Origin: Serinus canaria
Lineage: Eukaryota > Chordata > Aves > Passeriformes > Fringillidae
Direction: 5' to 3'
Length of the DNA: 64,000 nt
Assembly: GCF_022539315.1 (NCBI RefSeq)
Contig: NC_066335.1
Coordinates: 3,873,214 to 3,937,213, forward strand
The notes below the pieces were generated by a model that saw only the letters and a program-made list of their open reading frames with translations, was not told where the DNA came from and made no database searches. The position numbers were made by a program, and so were the translations under genes. Of this stretch, positions 1 to 12,800 are shown in pieces; the first letter of the stretch is position 1, and the number at the start of each line of letters is the position of its first letter.

Positions 1-858
1 GACAACTTAGATAAAAATAGAACCTAAATCTTCTCATCCCTAATCCAGGACCTCATCCATGGCTCCATGAGCAATGGATAATCTTGTTTTCCTCCTGTGG
101 AAAAAATGGAATTTCTTCTTTCCTCCTAACTTATTACTGGAATATTGGAGTTTTTGAGGTGGAGGGACCTCCCCATTGCTGGAGAAAGGGCACAAAGCTG
201 CACTTCAGACAATAAATAAATAGAAATACAACCACATGCACATAAAAATATTCAAAAATACAACTTAAATCATTCTGAGCTCTAATTTATGGTTGAGGAG
301 TGTGAGATCCATGGTTCTTTATGGAAGCTTCTTTGATAAACATAGGAATATTGCAGGGACCAACAATAAAACCACCAAAAAAATTTCAAAACAAACCCAG
401 AGAAACCAGCCTCCCCTCCTCTCTCCTTTGCCTGTTTATTCCCTTAAACCCCTTTCCCCCTTGATGCTGCCACTCAGCTGGACATAATCTCCTTGGATGG
501 GCTTTAATGTCCCTCCCAACCCAACCCGTTCCATTCCATGGAAATCCTGGTTAAAACCCACTTGCCAAAGAGAGGAGAAAGGTTCTCTCAGAGGTGTTTG
601 CTCCCAAGGCCCAGGCAGCACTATTGTTGCTTCTGTCTTACAATTTTTAAATCCTATCAAGGTAGGATTGATAAACAGGATTTGTGCCAGGACAGAGGGA
701 GCTCGGCTCCTAGAAACAGAGCTGTCTTCCCAGGAGTGGATCCCCAATGAGAAGATCCATAAATTGGTGTTGTAGAAAGGTGCTGAGAATCACAATTTGT
801 ATTTAATTGCTGTCAGCAGGAAATAATGAAATACAGATATCTGTGTTTGCTTTGCCAG
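1..858 (+). other. Intron sequence before the first window exon
   Basis: No exon for the earlier SH3 residues is present. Apart from a weak CR1-like tail near 494 I see nothing. Confidence 0.7.
494..540 (+). mobile_element. Possible CR1 3' tail
   Basis: gggctttaatgtccctccca and acccaacccgttccattcc resemble the end of CR1 (sense). No clear body upstream, so weak. Confidence 0.35.
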
Positions 859-899
859 GCTGGTACCGAGGATACACGCTCCGGAATAAATCCAAGAAG
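859..899 (+). CDS. DOCK5: DOCK5 window exon 1 (SH3 domain, second half)
   Basis: Starts inside a Gly codon after acceptor tttgccag and ends before GT at 900. It encodes [13 protein letters not shown], the SH3 segment with the conserved Trp that lines the proline-ligand groove (residues about 43-56). In DOCK-A proteins this SH3 takes part in ELMO binding and autoinhibition of DHR-2. Probably exon 3 of the gene. Confidence 0.95.
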
Positions 900-3800
900 G
901 TACGACCTCACTTTTGGGTGACTCCCATCTAATTTCACACCTTGCCAGACCCCATCTGGTGCTGAAAACTCCTTTATTTCTTGTCCTGACCTCAGGCAGG
1001 ACTCCTGGCCATGGTGTCCTGTCCTCAGTGACCTCGAGCTGAAAGTTCAGAGCCATGTGTTGGCTTCCTCCACTGGAAGCATGAGGGATGCAGTTGGAAC
1101 TTCCAAAATTAGCTGTTCCTATCTCCATACAGGAGATTATTGCTTTATGATGATGCTCTGGGACCTGTGCACGTCCAGCATTAGTTCTATTTAATGGGAA
1201 CATCAGAGTTTTGACTGGAAAACATTCCAGAAATTACACATCCCTGACTCTCAGCCAAGCTGCTGGAGCTTGGGCTGGAAGCTGCCTGGAAATCCAGGTT
1301 CCCCCAGGAATGCTGGCTCCTCTCCTGTGGTAACATCCCCCACAGCCTCTGCTTTTAGGGGTAAAGAGGAGAGAAAAGGGAACAGAAAAGGATTCCAGCA
1401 TTTCCAGAAGGTTTCTCTGTAACAACAAAAATTTGGGAATTTCTGTAGGTGCTGGTGGTGGGATCTTTTCTAGGGAGCACAGGGTAGCCTGACAGAGGAC
1501 TCCAGGAATATTTGATGGCAATGACTGGTAATTTTCAGGAATTTCCAGCATTTCCTGCAGGAAGATGAGGGTCATTGGTGTAAAACAAGGAATCAGCTTC
1601 TCTGAGTTGCCAATGTGGAACCTGCTGCTCCTCCCTGTCCTTTTTTCCTGGCATTTTTGGGACATTTCTTACTCCTTTCCCCTGTTTTTTATTAAATATC
1701 TTCTTGTCACATCCCATCCCACAGTAGGATTGATTTATTTCATTTCTCTCTTTATTTTCAGGGCATTTTTCCAGAAACTTACATCCATTTAAAAGAGGCC
1801 ATCGTGAAGGACCGGGGGTACGTTGGCACTTCTTTGGCAGCAAAACCCAGGGAATTTCATTCCATTTAAACCCCAAAAGAACCAATTGAAATGGCTGTGG
1901 CTGTCACAAAGCCAGGGTGTACATCCTGGGCTGGACTAGCACTGCGTAATTCCATTTTCCAGAGCACTGACAAAGCAGAGCAGTCGGGAGTAGGGGCAGC
2001 AGGAGATGATTTGCAGAGTTCAGGAAGCTCTGCTGGACGAGTCAGTGGGGAGGGTCAGTCCAGCTCCATCCAGCTCCCCTGGGGACTCTGCAAGCCATAA
2101 CAGACTCCTGCTGGCAGCCAGGGCCCAGCAGGAGCGTGGATTCCTTCCTGTCTTGGAAAACACTGGAGGAAATTACTCCTCCTTGGATTCCTTGAGCTGG
2201 GGCTGTGCTCCTTAAGTGAGAGCAAAACAGCGGCTGCAAAGGAAGGAACTTTATAAAACACTTCTTTTTCAACTCTTATTTTCAAGTAACTGTTACCATT
2301 GCGTGTGGGGATTCTTCCAAATTTAATTTCTGTCTCTTTATCCTGGGTTTGGAACAGATCCACAGGGAATAAAAGGAGTGAAAGGAGCTTGAAGCATTTT
2401 GCATTAAAAATGGATGATGAATGTGGATGTGTGTGTTGAGAACAGTTTAAGGGTCTTGACATCATGTGTGAGTGAACTGTGTAGCCATCAGCTCCTCTGG
2501 AATTTCCATTTTTACATTTATCAGAAAAGGGTGTTTTCCATTAAGTTCAAACCCTGAGTGTGAAACCTTTCTCTGACTGTCTCCCTTCTCCCCAGGCAGC
2601 ACGAGACAGTGATTCCCAGCGAGCTGCCCCTCGGCCAGGAGCTGACGGCCACGCTGCGGGAGTGGGCAGTGATCTGGCACAAGCTGTACGTGGTGAGTGC
2701 CAGGGCTGGCTGTGAGGGGAGCTCAGCCTGGGCTGGGGCTGTGAGGGGAGCTCAGCCTGTGAGGGGAGCTCAGCCTGGGCTGGGGCTGTGAGGGGAGCTC
2801 AGCCTATGAGGGGAGCTCAGCCTGGGCTGGGGGCTGTGAGGGGAGCTCAGCCTGGGCTGGGGCTGTGAGGGGAGCTCAGCCTGTGAGGGGAGCTCAGCCT
2901 GTGAGGGGAGCTCAGCCTGGGCCGGGGGCTGTGAGGGGAGCTCAGCCTGTGAGGGGAGCTCAGCCCGAGGCTGGGCCTGTGAGGGGAGCTCAGCCTGTGA
3001 GGGGAGCTCAGCCTGTGAGGGGAGCTCCGCCTGGGCTGGGGCTGTGAGGGGAGCTCTGCCTGTGAGGGGAGCTCCGCCTGGGCCGGGGCTGCGAGGGAGC
3101 TCAGCCTGTGAGGGAGCTCAGCCTGGGCTGGGGCTGTGAGGGGAGCTCAGCCTGGGGCTGGGGCTGTGAGGGGAGCTCAGCCTGGGCCGGGGGCTGTGAG
3201 GGGAGCTCAGCCTGGGCCGGGGGCTGTGAGGGGAGCTCCGCCTGGGCCGGGGGCTGTGAGGGGAGTTCCGCCTGGGCCGGGGGCTGTGAGGGGAGCTCCG
3301 CCTGGGCCGGGGCTGTGAGGGGAGCTCCGCCTGGGCCGGGGGCTGTGAGGGGAGCTCAGCCTGGGCTGGGGCTGTGAGGGGAGCTCAGCCTGGGGCTGGG
3401 GCTGTGAAGGGAGCTCAGCCTGGGCTCTGCAGGTCCTCTGTGCCTTTGCCTAGGCAGAGCTGAGTGATGGAATGGGCCCTGGGGGGCTCAGAGGGTTCAG
3501 CTGTGGGGTCTGACAGAGGCAGGGTGACACTGTGGGTGGCACTGCCCTGGGGCAGAGCTGAGTGATGAAATGGGGGCTCAGAGTGTTCAGCTGTGGGGTC
3601 TCATGGAGGCAGAGTGACACTGTGGGTGGCACTGCCCTGGGGCTGCAGGGCCTGGCACAGGTCACACTGTCACCGTCAGGGCTGCCTGGGGGCCCAGCTC
3701 ACCTGGGAGATCCAGGCCCTGCTCTGCCTGTCCTTGCCAGCCCTGCATGAGGGCAGGAAAGCCCAGCTGGGCACAGAGCTGGAGTTTGACACAGCTATGG

Positions 3801-6800
3801 GCAGGGTGGGCTCTGCTGGGCTGGCAGGGTTGTAGGAACCCCATGGACTGGCTGATCCCCACCCAGAACTCCCCTGGGGGACAGGGACAGGGGAAGGGAC
3901 AAAACCAGGGATGTGTCATGGGGGGAGATGTGACTTGTCACAAACCACATCATGGAATGTTCTGGTCTGGAAGGGATCACTGGTCCAGCTCCTGGCCCTG
4001 CACAGAGACCCCAAAATCCCACCCTGGGCACCCCTGGAGCAGTGTCCAAACTCTCCTGGAGCTCTGGCAGCCTCGGGGCTGTGCCCACTCCCCAGGGGAG
4101 CCTGGGCAGTGCCAGCACCCTCTGGGGAAGAGCCTTTCCCAAAATCCAGCCTGACCCTTCCTGGCACAGCCCCAGCCATCCCTGGTCCTGTCCCTGCCCC
4201 ACAGGAGGAATTCCTTGGCTGCTCCAAGGCCTCCCATGTCTGGGGCTCTCAGTAGGGTGGGGAAGGAGCTCTCATGTCCTAAATCCCTGAGCACAGAGTC
4301 CCCTCAGCAGTGTCACAAGCTGGCCCTGCAGGGCTGTCCTGCAGCAGGTGCTTCTTCCTCAAAGAAATGAGTCCACAGGGAGTTGCTTTATTTTAAAGGC
4401 ACATTAAAGAGTCAAATTTGATTTTTCTCTGAGCAGTAACAAGTTCAGCCTGCACAAAATGTGCTCCAATACTTTAATTAAGAAGAGGGAGTGAGTTTAC
4501 ATGAGCTCTAATCACCCAGTGCACCCAGAGCAAGTTTTTCCTATTGGAAATTTCACCAGGCCACAAATAAGTTGTATTTGTGTGCCACAAAACCACAAGA
4601 ATTTATTCCACCCTCTCAATTTAATGAGAAGCTCTACGTGATCGTATTACTGTGTGAAAAGAGAGTTTTGTTCCTGGCATTTTTTATCTCTGAATAACTT
4701 TCAGATCCCAGCCTCAGAATCTGTTTTTCTAACAAGCAGAAATCTTTCATGTTCCTGTGCTTAACCACTATAAGTCTTAAAATAGGTTTGGAAAATGTTG
4801 TGGTTTAAAATGGATTTGAGTTTATTTTATTTTCCCTGCAGTATGTATTAAAAGAATTTTTTTAAAAAGCTAAAGGAGGAAGGAGGCATTTGAGGAGAAA
4901 AAGGAAACATGAGGGGATTTTTTGTTTTGGCAACATTTAATTTCACTTCGTTAATTTCTGTGGGTTTCATTGCAGCAATGGCTTTATCTCCACTGCAAAA
5001 TAAATACAAAAATGGGGAAAGTTTTTAATTGGTGTAGCTAATAGGAATTAGCTGTGGAGATAACTCAGGTCAAATTGAGGTCTGCTCTGAAAGTTCACAC
5101 AAATTTTCTTTCTTTGCAAGCTTTTCTATGTAAGAACATGGGGTGGGAGGGTTTTGTTTATGAAATATGTGTGAAATATCCTTTCTGTAGAGCTGAAAAT
5201 TCAAGCAGCCCCCATCAGCATCTTGGTGTCCACCCAAAGCAAAGGAGGATTGTTTTCATACCTTTACATCTGAGGGAAATATGAGTGGTTTATGTCATTC
5301 CTGTTCATTGCAGAGATGAGAATGGGGAGATAATTGCAATTAGGTTTTTTTTGTGCTGTGTGGGAGCAGGGGGGGTTTGTAGCTCACCATGAGCAGTTCC
5401 AGCCCCCAGTGAGCACCAGAAGCACCACTGGCTGTGGGGGAGATGGGACCCAAACCCAGCTCCTGGCCTTTGGGGTCTCACCTCAAGGAAGGCTCTAAAT
5501 GCAAAACCAGGCACTGAATTAGGCTTAAATTTCTCCTTTGGAGCTGAATAACCTCATCACTGTGCCAGTTACTCGAATCTGTGGCAAAAGAGTCAGAATC
5601 CTCCCAGGAACTGCCCCACTGAGGTGGCAGAGAGAAGCCTGGGCTCCCTTTTTAATGGGTTAAATGTCTTCCCTGATGCTTCAAAAGCTTATTTACTTAC
5701 CTAAGCACACACTGCCATAAACAGGGTGGGTTCCCACATATCCATGTTTAATTACAGCCTTGGAGCTTGGAGGTGCAGGAGCAAGGTGTGGGGATGGGAC
5801 TGATTTTATAGGGTGGAACCAGTGAAGGGCATGGGAAGTATTTTCATTAATTAGAGATAGTAACAGGAATGGCAGGAGGGGACTCTTCAGGCAGGTTTTT
5901 TTCAGTGTCCTTGTTCAGCTGTGGTCCTTTAACATAATTTCTCTGTCCCTTTTATAAAGAACCTCCATTAGAGCAGTCTGGAAGTCACCAGAGATCTATT
6001 TTTAGTGGGTGAGGTTTTTCTGAAATATGTCCCAGGGAAAGGTGAAGCCCTTAAAGATCTTAAAGGCACTTAAACCTTGGCAGTGCCAAGTGCTGCAGAA
6101 TTTACTGTGTGGCTCTGTTCTTGTGGTGTCACAAAGTGCCAGGTATTTTTAGTTCAATAAAACTTGTGTGGTTCTGCAGCTGCACACATTTCAGAAAGGT
6201 TGCTGAGCTAAGGTTCCCAGGTTTTCCTTTATTAAAATTGCCCGTTTTTTTTGCCTCAGAACAACAAAACCACGCAGTTCAGGCATGTCCAGCAGCTCAC
6301 CTACAGCCTGATAGAGTGGAGATCCCAAATCCTCTCCGGAACCCTGCCCAAGGATGAACTGGCTGAGCTCAAGAAAAAAGTCACTGCCAAGATTGACTAT
6401 GGCAACAGGTGAGCTCCAGACTCCACCTGCAGGGCAGAGGAGGCTCCCAAACTCCAGGGAAGGCTCTTAATTGCCAAAGCAGGCACTGAATTAGGCTGAA
6501 ATCAGGTGAAATGGCAGCTTTGAGTCCCTGTGACATCGTGGCCACCTGGCAGGTGGAGATGGAGCAGTTGGTTCTTGGTGTGCCACAGATCTCTGTGCTT
6601 TGGCAGGAATTCTCCTCTCTCAGTTCTGCACAAATCTGGCACGGGGGTGGCCTTTCCCTTGGAGCACAGTGTGTGCTTGGGTTTGGATGTAGTGGGGAAA
6701 TGCTCTGCTTTATCAGCAGCTGAGGGGCAGGATTCCACAGACACCCCAGCCCTCAGTGGTTTGCAGGCCCCAGGACTCATTTATCTGCCTGTCAGCTGTG

Positions 6801-9800
6801 ATCCAGGTCCAGTAAGTGAATTAAGAAGAAGCTTATGACAAAGAATAACAATCAGCTGCAATCTGGGAGCTCAGTAGACATTCATCCACCTTTGAAACAA
6901 AGCCATTTAAGCAGGAATAAGGGAGATGTCCCCTTAGGATTGAGTTCCCTGACTAATTCCTTTTCCCTTTAATGGGAAAATGGGAGGGAGGTGTTTTTTG
7001 AGGCAGGAAAACCAGCAGTGAGTGAGGTTATTCCAGGGAGTGGGATGTTGAGCACTGGCAGCCCAGGCACTGATTTGATCTTTCTTGCTGCCACATTCTG
7101 GCTCTTTTTTTGTCTCCTGGGGCTGTCCAGGATCCTGGGTCTGGACCTGGTTGTCCGAGATGACAATGGGAACATCCTGGACCCAGATGAGACCAGCACA
7201 ATCTCCCTCTTCAAGGCCCATGAAACTGCATCCAAGAGGATTGATGAGAGGATCCAGGAGGAGAAGGTACCTCTGGTGTCCCTGGTTGCCCTCTGTGCCC
7301 ACTGAATTTTTATATTCCTCGTAATGTTGTGCTTCCCTGGCAGCAGAGCTAAATTCTCTTGTGTGTCTTTGTAGTGGAAATCTAAAATGTAATGGAAATA
7401 TGGAATTCTTTGCAGTCCCTGCAGCAGAGTTTGGACCTCCGAGGACAGCCAATATTCAACTCCACTCACACTTACAGCCTCTATGTGAACTTCAAGAACT
7501 TTGTCTGCAACATTGGGGAAGATGCAGAGCTGCTGATGAGCCTCTATGACCCTGACCTCTCCAAATTCATCAGGTAGGGGCTTTTTTTGGAAATTCTTAA
7601 GCAATGTAGTCATCAGGGCGATGGTTCATAGAAGTCAGCGGGTTAGAGAGGGAGTTCCTGCAGATGTTTTCCAGTTCTGTTGGTTGCTGCCCCAGTGGGG
7701 GAAAACGAATTCCAATTACTTTGGAATGAATTTCAGAGAGATGGAAGTCCAGGCACTGTCCCTCCTAAAGCTGGGTATTTCTTTGATCCCACGTTGTCTC
7801 TTTATATTCTTAATTTTCCCTGCTGTGGCTCTAAGCCATGGTTAAGCATTTCATTAATTGTTTCCCAGTAAATCATGGATTTAAACGATGTTTGGTGTCC
7901 AGCCAGTGCCAGTTCACATCTGAAGAGTTGGGAGGATATGAGGAGCTTTATCAGGGAGGCAGTTCCGTGTCAGGAACACTCTGTGTCCATCACTGCAGTT
8001 ATCAGGTGTGGCCATGTGGTGGGAATTGTCCAGGGAAGCAGCTGCCAGGGCTCACCCCATCCTGCCTCCATCAGTGAGTCACTTCAGAGGCATTTTGGGA
8101 TAAAAGATTGGTCAAATATTCCTCAAAGATCAAAATGCTGTTGGGCTTTTGCCAGGAAATGAGGCTGTCAGGTGTTGATTTGTTATACTTTTTCTCCCTT
8201 TCTTTTCAGTGAGAATTACCTGGTTCGTTGGGGCAGCAATGGGATGCCTAAAGAAATTGAGAAACTGAACAACCTCCAAGCAGTGTTTACTGTAAGTTCA
8301 GAGAATCCCAAAACAGGGTGGGTTGGGAGGGACCTGAATCCCATCCAGTGCCCCCCCAGCCATGGCAGGGACAGCTCCCACTGTCCCAGGCTGCTCCAAC
8401 CTGGTCTTGGGCACTTCAGGGATCCAGGGGCAGCCACAGCTGCTCTGGGAATTCCAGCCCAGCCCCTCCCCACCCTGCCAGGGAAGGATTTCTCCCCAAT
8501 ATCCCCTCTCTCCCTGCCCTCTGGCAGTAGGAAGCCATTCCCTGTGTCCTGGCACTATCAGTGTCTCCATCCTCCTCATGGTCTCCCTCCAGATCCAGAA
8601 GGCCACAATTTTTACCTGTGTAGAACCCAACAAAACCCCTCCTGTGGTATTCACATTCTCTGAACAGAGAGAGACATAATTCTCTCTCCCAGGATTTTTC
8701 CTGGGGAAGGCAGTGAGAAGCTCAGAGAAGAAGAGGAAACAATTCTTATCTCTCCTTGCTGCTCCTGTGTTTGGCACAAGTGGAATGTGTTATGGAGACT
8801 GTTTACCCAAAGGGATTTGGTTATGGACACCATTGAAGGTTGTTTTGTGTCCTTGGCCAGCTGGGTCAAAGCTGTGTCCTGGCTGTCTCCAGACAGTCAC
8901 AGGTTTTTCTTTAGTATCTCTTTAGGATGTAATTTAGTATAGTATTAGTGTGTAATTTAGTATAGTATTAGTGTGTAATTTAGTATAGTATTAGTATAGT
9001 ATTATGGTAATTAGTACTATTATTATTTAGTATAGTATTACTATTTATTATAGTATTATATAGTACAGCTTAATAAAGCAATTGTTCAGCCCTCAGAAAT
9101 CATGGAGTCAGATCCCTGGCTGGGGGATCGCCTCTTTCCCTTCCCTTCTTCCCTCCCTCCCTCTCTCCTTCTTTCTTCTTTTCCCCTCAGAAAGGACATT
9201 GATGGAAGTTGATGTGAGCTCTTTTTTCAGGACTTGAGCAGCTCAGACCTGATCAGGCCCAGGATCAGCCTGGTGTGCCAGATCGTGCGGGTGGGGCACA
9301 TGGAGCTGAAGGATGGCAAGAAGCACACCTGCGGGCTGCGCAGGCCCTTCGGCGTGGCAGGTGGGCACGGCCTCCCTGGGGGCACCTGCAGGGCCCAGTA
9401 AACCCCTGGGGGCACTGGGACACCGGGCTGGGGACTGGGAGCTGTGTGCTCTAAGTGCCAACACAGCCTGGGAGCTGCCAGGGCCAGCGTCTCTGCTCCA
9501 GGGTGGATAAATTGTCCCTCTGGGATCTTTCATGAAGGTGGTAGCTGGAGATCAAACACTGTCACTGCTCACTTTTGTCACCTCCCACAAAGATAACAGG
9601 CTGCCAGGCTGCAGCAGACTTATCAGGGCCTTATCAGAGTGGGATTTGCTCCTCAGGACTCATGGGGTAAAGCTGGAGGTTTTAAAGGAGCCTTGGTGAG
9701 CCAGGCTGCCAATTCTTATTTTATGCCTGGGATTTCTTGTGAAGGGACTTGTTTGAGATCCTTGGTGGAAATCAATATGCAAAGAAGCAGCACATGAATA

Positions 9801-12800
9801 CAAGGGGAATTTCTTTGCTCTGAAATCCCCCAGTGCCACCTGGTTTTCTCAAAGGGTGGATCTCATAAGAGTATTTTATCAGGGTGTATTCAGTGTGTTC
9901 ACACTCACTGCTATGGGCTGACAATGCACATCAATGTAAATGTTCTTTAGAAAGGTTAAAAGGAGAGTGATGCCCTCCAGTGCTGTCACAGAATCCCAGA
10001 TATTTTGGGGGTTGGAAATAACCTTAAATCCCACCCACCCCTGCCATGGCCAGGACTCCTTCCACTGTTCCAGGTCGCTCAGAGCCCTTGTTGTGAGTGA
10101 CACTGGCCCAAAATAACCCCTTGTTTTTTTTCCATTCTGAGAGGGCAAAGCTCTCTCTGGGTTCTTGGCAGCTCTGAGCGATGCTCTGGTGTCGTTGCAG
10201 TGATGGACATCACTGACATCATCCACGGGAAGGTGGACGACGAGGAGAAGCAGCATTTTATCCCCTTCCAGCAGTGAGTACTGGGCTCCAGAGCTCACCC
10301 ACCCCTGGCCAGAGCAGGCATCCTTCCTCTGGGGAGGGACAGATGTGTCTGGGAGCCTGGCAGAGCCCCAGGGGCTCTACAAATAGATCAGCTGAATGCA
10401 GCAGGCAGCTCTTTGCAGGGAGAGGTTTCTGTCCTTGCTCAGGAGCCTTTGTTCCCCTTGGTTTTCATGCCTCTGTCAGAGACTCAATTGCCTGGGGACT
10501 TCAGCCCTGCAGCTGAAATTTCTGGGTACCTGTGGGGCGAGGAAGAGGAGCACAGAGTAAAATAATGTTGTGGGGCTGGGGGGATGTGACTTAAAAAATT
10601 TTGGGGGTTGAAAGGCAGGGTTTTCAGAGAGACTGAGCAGAGACACAGCTTTTTGTCACTGCTGTGTGGGACCCTCTGTGCCACTCCCTGCCCACGTTTC
10701 CTGGTCAGGGTCAGTCATAGGGAAGGAGGTTCTCCCTCTTCCTGGGGAAGAAATTCCAGCCCCAATGAGTTCTGCATTTCTACACTGAGAGTTAGACTTG
10801 TGTGGTTTTGTTCTGCCTGCTCTGATTGCTCCCTTTTTTTGGCACATTGGAGTAACAAAAACGGAGCTTGTTTGGGTAGACCCAGCCTTGTTGTTACAGC
10901 CCTAAATAGAGCAAAGCATTGGCTGCAGCCATTTGTTATTACAGGGTATTTTCAGGGGAGATTTGGGTTTGTTTCCCTGCCCTTTCAGGGCCTGGAAGGA
11001 TGGCTTTCCCTTTGCAGAATAATGTTAGTCTGCTACTTTTTTTATGTCTGTGAGTTTGATTGGTTATTTTTTATTTATTATGGGGTTTTTGTTTTGGTTT
11101 GGCTTTTTTTCATTTGTTTGTTAATTGTTTTGGGGTTTGTTTTTTTGGGTTTTTTTACTTGTTCGTTTGATTTGGATTTTTTTGTTGGTTTGGGATTTTT
11201 CCCATTTTTCGTCTGCTCTAGTGAGGCTGAGTTCAGACCCCCAGCTGGACACCAGTCTGGGTAGCCTGTGGATACCTCGTTTCTCCCTCATTATTGGTGG
11301 TGTGGGTACAGGAGTGAAGTCAGCATCGAGATCCAAAACTCACTAGTCTTGTTTGTGACTAGGGGTGTGTTCATCACTTAGGTGTTGTCACAGCAGTCAT
11401 TAATTTGTATTAACTTATATTAGTTTACCAATAGTTAATCTGCCTAGGGATGGCTCTGAGGCAAACCTGAAGTCAGGGCTTAAATCCTGAGGTCACTGTT
11501 ACTTGCCTTAGCCCTGAGGGCTAGACTGTGATGCATTTCCTAGTGTGAATGTTTAAGTGGATTTTGGGCAGGTGAAGGAATGAAAATCCCCATGGAATCC
11601 TTAAAAACCCCACATTTATTTGGAAACCAGCCAGCTGTTGGCCAGCCCTCTCCTGCATGTGTTTGGTGTCAGTCTGTCCCAGTTCCTGATGCTGTTTTTG
11701 TGGTCCCCCTGCCCAGGATTGCCATGGAAACCTACATCAGGCAGCGGCAGCTGATCATGTCCCCCCTGATCACCTCCCACGTCATCGGCGAGAACGAGCC
11801 CCTCACCTCTGTCTTCAACAAAGTCATCGCTGCCAAGGAGGTCAACCACAAGGGCCAAGGTGCAGCCTGGGGAAACCTGGCCTGGGGGAGGCTCCAGGGA
11901 ATAAACAGGTGGTGAAAGTCTAGGGAGCAAGGTTTAGTGGAGTTTAGTCCCTTCCCCAAGCCCAATCCATGGTCTTTGCAATGGTTCTCACTTTGTCCCT
12001 TTGTCCCATCACACATGGAGCTGAAATCCAGATAAAACCAGACAAAACTTGCATGAGAGCAGCTCCTCCAGCTCCTCACTTGCTTGCTAGTCCTACGTTT
12101 AAGGTCAATATTTTTAACAACTTTAAAATAAAAGTGTATTATGGGCAGGAAATATTTGTAAGTGGACATAGCTGCATGTCCCAAAAGACTTTGGGGTTAA
12201 ATCACATTATTCCATATTTTCCTGGTCTTCGTTGGCTGAAAGATACTCAACATTCATTTCTGGAAGATTGGGACTTGCTTCAGAGAATCTTCTTGCCCAG
12301 AAGAATCTTACTCAGATTCAGGGACAGGGAGGACTGGGCAAGAGAGAACCAGATGGGGACATGGAATCGTCATGAAAACACAGATCTTTTTTGGAAGCAC
12401 TGGGTTAAATTTCACAGGTTTGTACCTTTTTTATTTTCAGTAAACAAGTGTCATCTGTCTTTTCTTAGGTCTCTGGGTCTCCCTGAAGTTGCTCCCTGGG
12501 GATCTAGCTCAGGTTCAGAAGGATTTTTCCCACCTTGTAGACAGATCCACTGCAGTGGCTCGAAAAATGGGGTTCCCTGAGATCATCCTTCCTGGTAGGT
12601 CCTGTGTGCCTCTACATTCCATGGAGTGAAAGAGCCACCTGAAATTCTAGAATTTCTGTCACAAAAATATTTATTTATATAAAAAAATTATCTGAAAACT
12701 TTGTATTTTTCTTCAAATTTCCAGTTTATTTTCTTATTTTTTTGTCACAAGAAGTTGAAAACATGAGTTTCCTTTCTTATGGCAAAATGATGGTTTATGG

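Noticed and set aside
10608..11264. 218-codon frame with a Phe/Leu-rich end resembling a membrane protein
   Set aside because: The hydrophobic part is the T/G-rich low-complexity tract; no conserved features; inside intron 9.
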